DNA of 64,000 nucleotides from a bacterium YEK0313 (GTDB taxonomy: Bacteria > Pseudomonadota > Alphaproteobacteria > Rhizobiales > Phreatobacteraceae), in NCBI GenBank assembly GCA_000751295.2, contig CCMO02000002.1, forward strand, positions 1,173,968-1,237,967, written 5' to 3'. Below are positions 60,824 to 64,000 of the stretch, one piece after another (positions within the stretch are counted from its first letter, which is position 1; each line of letters begins with the position of its first letter). A program made the translations under genes and the position numbers. The notes beneath the pieces were generated by a model. That model did not search any database. It was not told the origin of the DNA and saw nothing but the letters and a program-made list of their open reading frames with translations.

Positions 60824-62965
60824 CTATTCTGCGGCGACCGGTAGGTCGACCTCTACGGTGGAGCCGTCGTCGTCGCCCGAGAGGAACTCCGGCAGCGTTT
60901 CGATCTCGCCGTCGATCTCTGCATCGTCGGCTCCGGCCAACGGCTCCTCGCCGTCCGTGAGGCGCAACGGTTCGGGCAGCCAGCCGGTTTCGGCTAACAG
61001 CCGTTCCGCCTCCTTGGCCATGTCGCCCTTCTTGAGGTGATCGATGAGTTGCGCGGCCCGTTCGCCCGCGCCCTCGCGCACCGCTTCGAGTATGCGGCGC
61101 TTCGGCACGCGACCGAGATAGTTGTCGACCGTTGGCGCCCAGCCGACTTCCACCATGTCGAGGCCGGTGGCGTGGGCGAGCCGGTCGGCCTGACCGAGAC
61201 GGCGTTCCAGGCCGTGCTGGGAGACGCCGTTGCCGCCATACGGATTCGGCTTCTCATAGAGGGCGTTGACGCCGTAGCTCACGCAGTGGGCGAGCAGGGA
61301 CAGCCGGCTCGTTTCGTCGAGCGCCGCGAGCCAGTCCCACAGCGCTCGGTCGTCCTGGGGAAGATCGGCCTTCCACGCCTCGTGCCGCTCTGCGATCGAC
61401 CGCGCGGACGGGCTGTCCTTGAGATCAGCAGCCTGGACCGGGAAGAAGACGTGGCGCACCGAGGCCTCCAGGCATCCGCCGCTCGTGGCGGTGCGCTGGA
61501 AGGTGTCGACGACGAGCTTGTGCAGCAGCGCCGTCAACGCAACATGCGGATTGTTGGCGACCGCATCGCGCAGCGCCAGCGTGCGATGGGCGGTCAGCTC
61601 CATCACCAGCCGGTCGGGCAGCGGCCTGACCGCATCGTCTTCCTCGTCCTCGGGCTCGGCCGGCTGGCCGCCGATCGTGATGACCGCGCGCTGCACGGTG
61701 GATGCGCCCCCTTCGGCGCCATCCTGACCGGCGGAGGCGACGTCTCCATCGATCTCGTGATCAGGATCGACGGCCGGCGCTTCGTCTTCGGGGCGGACAT
61801 AGCCGCGATCGACAGAGAGCCTGCCATCGGGGCCGATGCTGACGAAGACACCGGCGCGAGCGATGTCGGCGGGATCGTAGGTGACGGGACGATCGTCGAA
61901 CTGGCCAAGCGCAGTCTCGATCTCGCCGAGCCGTGCGTCGACCTCGTCCGGCAGCTCGTCGGCGTCCTCATACTCGGCCTCCAGCTTCTGGTATTCGGCG
62001 TTGAGCGCGTCGATCGTCGCCTGTTCCTCGGCCGTCAGGTCGGGCGTCACGCCGTCGAGCTCGCGCAGCCCAAGAGTATGGCCGTAGGGGAAGTCGGCCG
62101 CGACCTCGATCCACTTCCAGCCTTCGGCGGCGATGGTCTCCGCCTCGGCCTTCAGCTTTTCGGCGACCAGGCTGTCGAGCAGGGCGATGTCCTCGAGCCA
62201 GCCGCCATCGTCCTGCTGGAAGAGATCGCGCAGGACCACACCGCCGGCCGTTTCATAGGCGTCGAGACCGACGAACACGGCGCGACGGTCGGAGGCGCGT
62301 ACCGTCTTTTCGGTCAGCATGCGGCGGATCTGATAGGGCTCCTTCGACCAGGAGCCGGAGATCGTCTCCCAGACCTGCTCCTGGCGGGCATGATCGGAGC
62401 TGACGGTGAAGGCCATCAACTGCTCAAGAGAAATGCCATCCTCGGCATAGATATCGAGCAGCTTCGGCGAGACGCTGGCGAGCCGCAGACGCTGCTTCAC
62501 CACATTGGCCGAGGTGAAGAAGGCCGCTGCAATGTCCTCCTCGGATCGCCCTTTCTCGCGCATCGCCTGGAATGCGCGGAACTGGTCGAGGGGATGAAGC
62601 GGCGCGCGCTGGACGTTCTCGGCAAGCGAATCGTCCTCGGGGAGGATGTCGGTCGCCGCGTCGCGGACCACACAGGGCACGGGCGCGTTCTTGGCCAGGC
62701 GCTTCTGCTTGACCAGCAGTTCGAGCGCCCGGTAACGGCGGCCCCCGGCCGGAATCTCGAACATGCCGGTCTGGGCACCCTCGGCGTCGAGGACCGGCCG
62801 GACGTTGAGGCTCTGGAGGAGCGTGCGCCGGGCGATGTCCTCGGCCAACTCCTCGATCGAGACACCGGCCTTCACGCGCCGCACGTTGGACTGGGAAAGC
62901 ACCAGCTTGTTGAAGGGGATGTCGCGCGAGGACGACAGGGTGATTTTCTGAACAACAGTAGCCAT
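60824..62965 (-). CDS. Large ParB/Spo0J-like nuclease or partition protein
   Basis: Encodes 713 residues from MATVVQKITLSSSRDIPFNKLVLSQSNVRRVKAGVSIEELAEDI, a ParB N-terminal domain. Its motifs are EIPAGGRRYRALELL, DSLAENVQRAPLHPLDQFRAF (the ENxxR-type CTP/DNA box), and a HTH with TSANVVKQRLRLASVSPKLLDIYAEDGISLEQLMAF. The last 450 residues are acidic and plasmid-specific. ParB-like proteins of this size (similar to KorB or the ParB nuclease group) are typical of this conjugative cassette. GGAGA precedes the ATG. Confidence 0.88.
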   Translation of the reverse strand: MATVVQKITLSSSRDIPFNKLVLSQSNVRRVKAGVSIEELAEDIARRTLLQSLNVRPVLDAEGAQTGMFEIPAGGRRYRALELLVKQKRLAKNAPVPCVVRDAATDILPEDDSLAENVQRAPLHPLDQFRAFQAMREKGRSEEDIAAAFFTSANVVKQRLRLASVSPKLLDIYAEDGISLEQLMAFTVSSDHARQEQVWETISGSWSKEPYQIRRMLTEKTVRASDRRAVFVGLDAYETAGGVVLRDLFQQDDGGWLEDIALLDSLVAEKLKAEAETIAAEGWKWIEVAADFPYGHTLGLRELDGVTPDLTAEEQATIDALNAEYQKLEAEYEDADELPDEVDARLGEIETALGQFDDRPVTYDPADIARAGVFVSIGPDGRLSVDRGYVRPEDEAPAVDPDHEIDGDVASAGQDGAEGGASTVQRAVITIGGQPAEPEDEEDDAVRPLPDRLVMELTAHRTLALRDAVANNPHVALTALLHKLVVDTFQRTATSGGCLEASVRHVFFPVQAADLKDSPSARSIAERHEAWKADLPQDDRALWDWLAALDETSRLSLLAHCVSYGVNALYEKPNPYGGNGVSQHGLERRLGQADRLAHATGLDMVEVGWAPTVDNYLGRVPKRRILEAVREGAGERAAQLIDHLKKGDMAKEAERLLAETGWLPEPLRLTDGEEPLAGADDAEIDGEIETLPEFLSGDDDGSTVEVDLPVAAE

Positions 62966-63028
62966 CGGGATTTCTCCACGACGGGCGGCCGAAAGCCTCT
63001 CTCCCGGCCTCCAACCCGTCACGAAAAT

Positions 63029-63076
63029 CCCCTCGGCCCTCTTCCTCTCGCAGCGGCGAAATCGGAGGCCGAGGGG
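63029..63076 (-). terminator. Inverted repeat between HEPN-like and ParB-like genes
   Basis: CCCCTCGGCC (63029-63038) and GGCCGAGGGG (63067-63076) are 10-base arms with a 28-base loop, 42 bases after the HEPN-like stop and 64 bases before the ParB start. It could be a terminator or leader structure for parB. Confidence 0.45.
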
Positions 63077-63118
63077 TGAAGGAGGAAGGGCCGGCGCGTT
63101 ACAGACACCGGCATCCGA

Positions 63119-63646
63119 TTAGCCCCCAGAACGGGGACGCGTCGCGACGGCAGCCAGAACATCGTCCAGCAGTCCGTCGGCGGCCCGCAGCGCCCGTTCG
63201 GACGACAATGGCGTCGGCTCGCGCCTCGCCAGCTCGCGGGTGCGATGGCAGCGATAATAGGGCGAGAGGATCCGCGTCAGCACCCGCGTGTCCGGATGGC
63301 GTGGATGAAATCCGAGCCGTTCTGCGGCGGCGAGTGCCTTGACCAAATCGTGCCGGACCTCAGCGCGGCACCGATCGTCGTTCCATCCCGCAAAATGCAG
63401 ATAGGATTTCAGCGCCAGCTCGACAGCGCATCCGATGAGTTGGAGGAAGGTTTCGCGAGAATGAGGATCGCTCGCCGAGACGAGGTGGCGTGCTCCGGCA
63501 AGGAAACCGACGGCATTGTCGAAGAGATACTTCCCCCGCCAGCATGTGGGGGAGTCGCACACCGGCGCGGACGCATGACCGGCCGCGGGGGATGACGCAG
63601 CCTCCTGCCGGTGGCGTCGCCGGCGCGATGGAGATGGCGCTCGCAT
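63119..63646 (-). CDS. HEPN-like hypothetical protein
   Basis: Encodes 175 residues. After a basic, Ser/Pro-rich N-terminus (perhaps not all translated) it has FDNAVGFLAGARHLVSASDPHSRETFLQLIGCAVELALKSYLHFAGW and RHDLVKALAAAERLGF, a HEPN-type helical bundle with a conserved HDLxKA segment. The RX4-6H nuclease motif of toxic HEPN proteins is not clearly present. The ATG overlaps the ardC stop (TGATG). Function unknown, possibly nucleic-acid or nucleotide related. Confidence 0.6.
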   Translation of the reverse strand: MRAPSPSRRRRHRQEAASSPAAGHASAPVCDSPTCWRGKYLFDNAVGFLAGARHLVSASDPHSRETFLQLIGCAVELALKSYLHFAGWNDDRCRAEVRHDLVKALAAAERLGFHPRHPDTRVLTRILSPYYRCHRTRELARREPTPLSSERALRAADGLLDDVLAAVATRPRSGG

Positions 63647-63870
63647 CAGGCCGCCTCCCGCTCGCCGGTGTCGACGGACACCGCGAACTCGTCATGTTCG
63701 GGCAGGAAGCCGAGCAGGTAATCGGCAGCCTTGCTCGCCTGCGACGCTGCGCGGACGATGGCCCGATTGTCCTCACGCAGGACCTCAGCCCATGAGCCGA
63801 TGTAATCGGCGTGCCGCACGGTCGGCACGATGCCGAGCGCAGCACAGCAAAATGCTGCTGAGATCTCCGC
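63646..63870 (-). pseudogene. C-terminal fragment of ArdC antirestriction protein
   Basis: The frame gives AEISAAFCCAALGIVPTVRHADYIGSWAEVLREDNRAIVRAASQASKAADYLLGFLPEHDE, the C-terminal end of the ArdC/DUF1738 zincin-like family. Reading further upstream, the frame meets a TAA at 63874-63876 and family similarity stops at about 63870. A whole ArdC would be about 300 residues. Sequence from 63871 to the window end is unrelated; it may be an inserted element or a deletion junction. Confidence 0.75.
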
Positions 63871-64000
63871 CCGTTATCTGAACAGTCAAGCTGTCTCAGT
63901 CGGATTTTGCGGCGTCGTTTGCCTGAAAACCGCAGGGTCCGATCGATCTCGGCCCCGTGAGACAGATTCGTGTAGCGCGCAGAGGTCCTGACGGCTGCTC

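Overview
The window is GC-rich DNA with alphaproteobacterial gene families throughout: DUF736, DUF2840, DUF2285, DUF2493 and DUF2274, the TrbBCDEJLFGI set with TrbK-alt, a RepA/ParA pair, and a BigR-type sulfide locus. The most likely host is a member of Hyphomicrobiales or Sphingomonadales. That assignment rests on gene content alone; the window has no rRNA, tRNA or ribosomal protein gene.

Positions 1 to about 24.6 kb form a metal and stress island. In order it holds: the 3' part of an ACR3/SBF-type permease; a tandem universal stress protein; a P1B-4 ATPase (SPC and HEGST motifs) divergent from a CsoR-like repressor; a His-rich NicO/UreH-like permease; a zinc-ribbon protein; a CDF exporter; a sulfide/persulfide block (TauE/SafE exporter, rhodanese, BigR/SqrR-like ArsR repressor, divergent metallo-beta-lactamase dioxygenase); and a Met-rich exported protein with SHOCT and DUF302 proteins. 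Next comes a frameshifted lspA, then a MerR-family regulator (PbrR/CadR/ZntR type) divergent from an unusual operon. That operon encodes two PaaK-like adenylating enzymes, a small membrane protein, a short CDF-like protein, a CYP152-type peroxygenase, a MAPEG-like protein and a DUF4336 protein. A second promoter of the same type follows, driving a P1B-2 ATPase with four HMA-like domains and an intact lspA, a pbrA/pbrC-like arrangement. The island ends in a decayed lipid-kinase gene.

Positions about 24.7 to 64 kb are the backbone of a conjugative element, ICE or plasmid, mostly on the minus strand: LysR regulator, trbI-G-F-L-K-J-E-D-C-B, CopG-like regulator, traG coupling protein, DUF3363 relaxase, lytic transglycosylase, traF peptidase, parA with a small partner, and repA. 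Between parA and repA lie three iteron-like repeats flanked by two near-consensus DnaA boxes, a candidate replication origin. Control genes (AlpA-like, two DUF2285 proteins, Xre) follow. A mercury operon (merR / merT-P-F-A plus a second disulfide reductase) sits in the opposite orientation, then a large DNA-processing cassette: DUF2493, Toprim primase-like protein, 1445-residue strawberry-notch helicase/methyltransferase, ParB-like protein, HEPN-like protein and a truncated ArdC. No integrase, IS transposase or att site could be identified.

Five promoters share the MerR architecture, a 19-bp spacer centred on a dyad: 5909, 11634, 14016, 20521 and 49803. The two at 14016 and 20521 are nearly identical, so one MerR-family regulator probably couples metal export (ATPase plus LspA) to the PaaK/CYP152/MAPEG/DUF4336 operon. 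That coupling is the best candidate here for a little-described system, possibly envelope-lipid remodelling under metal stress (inference).
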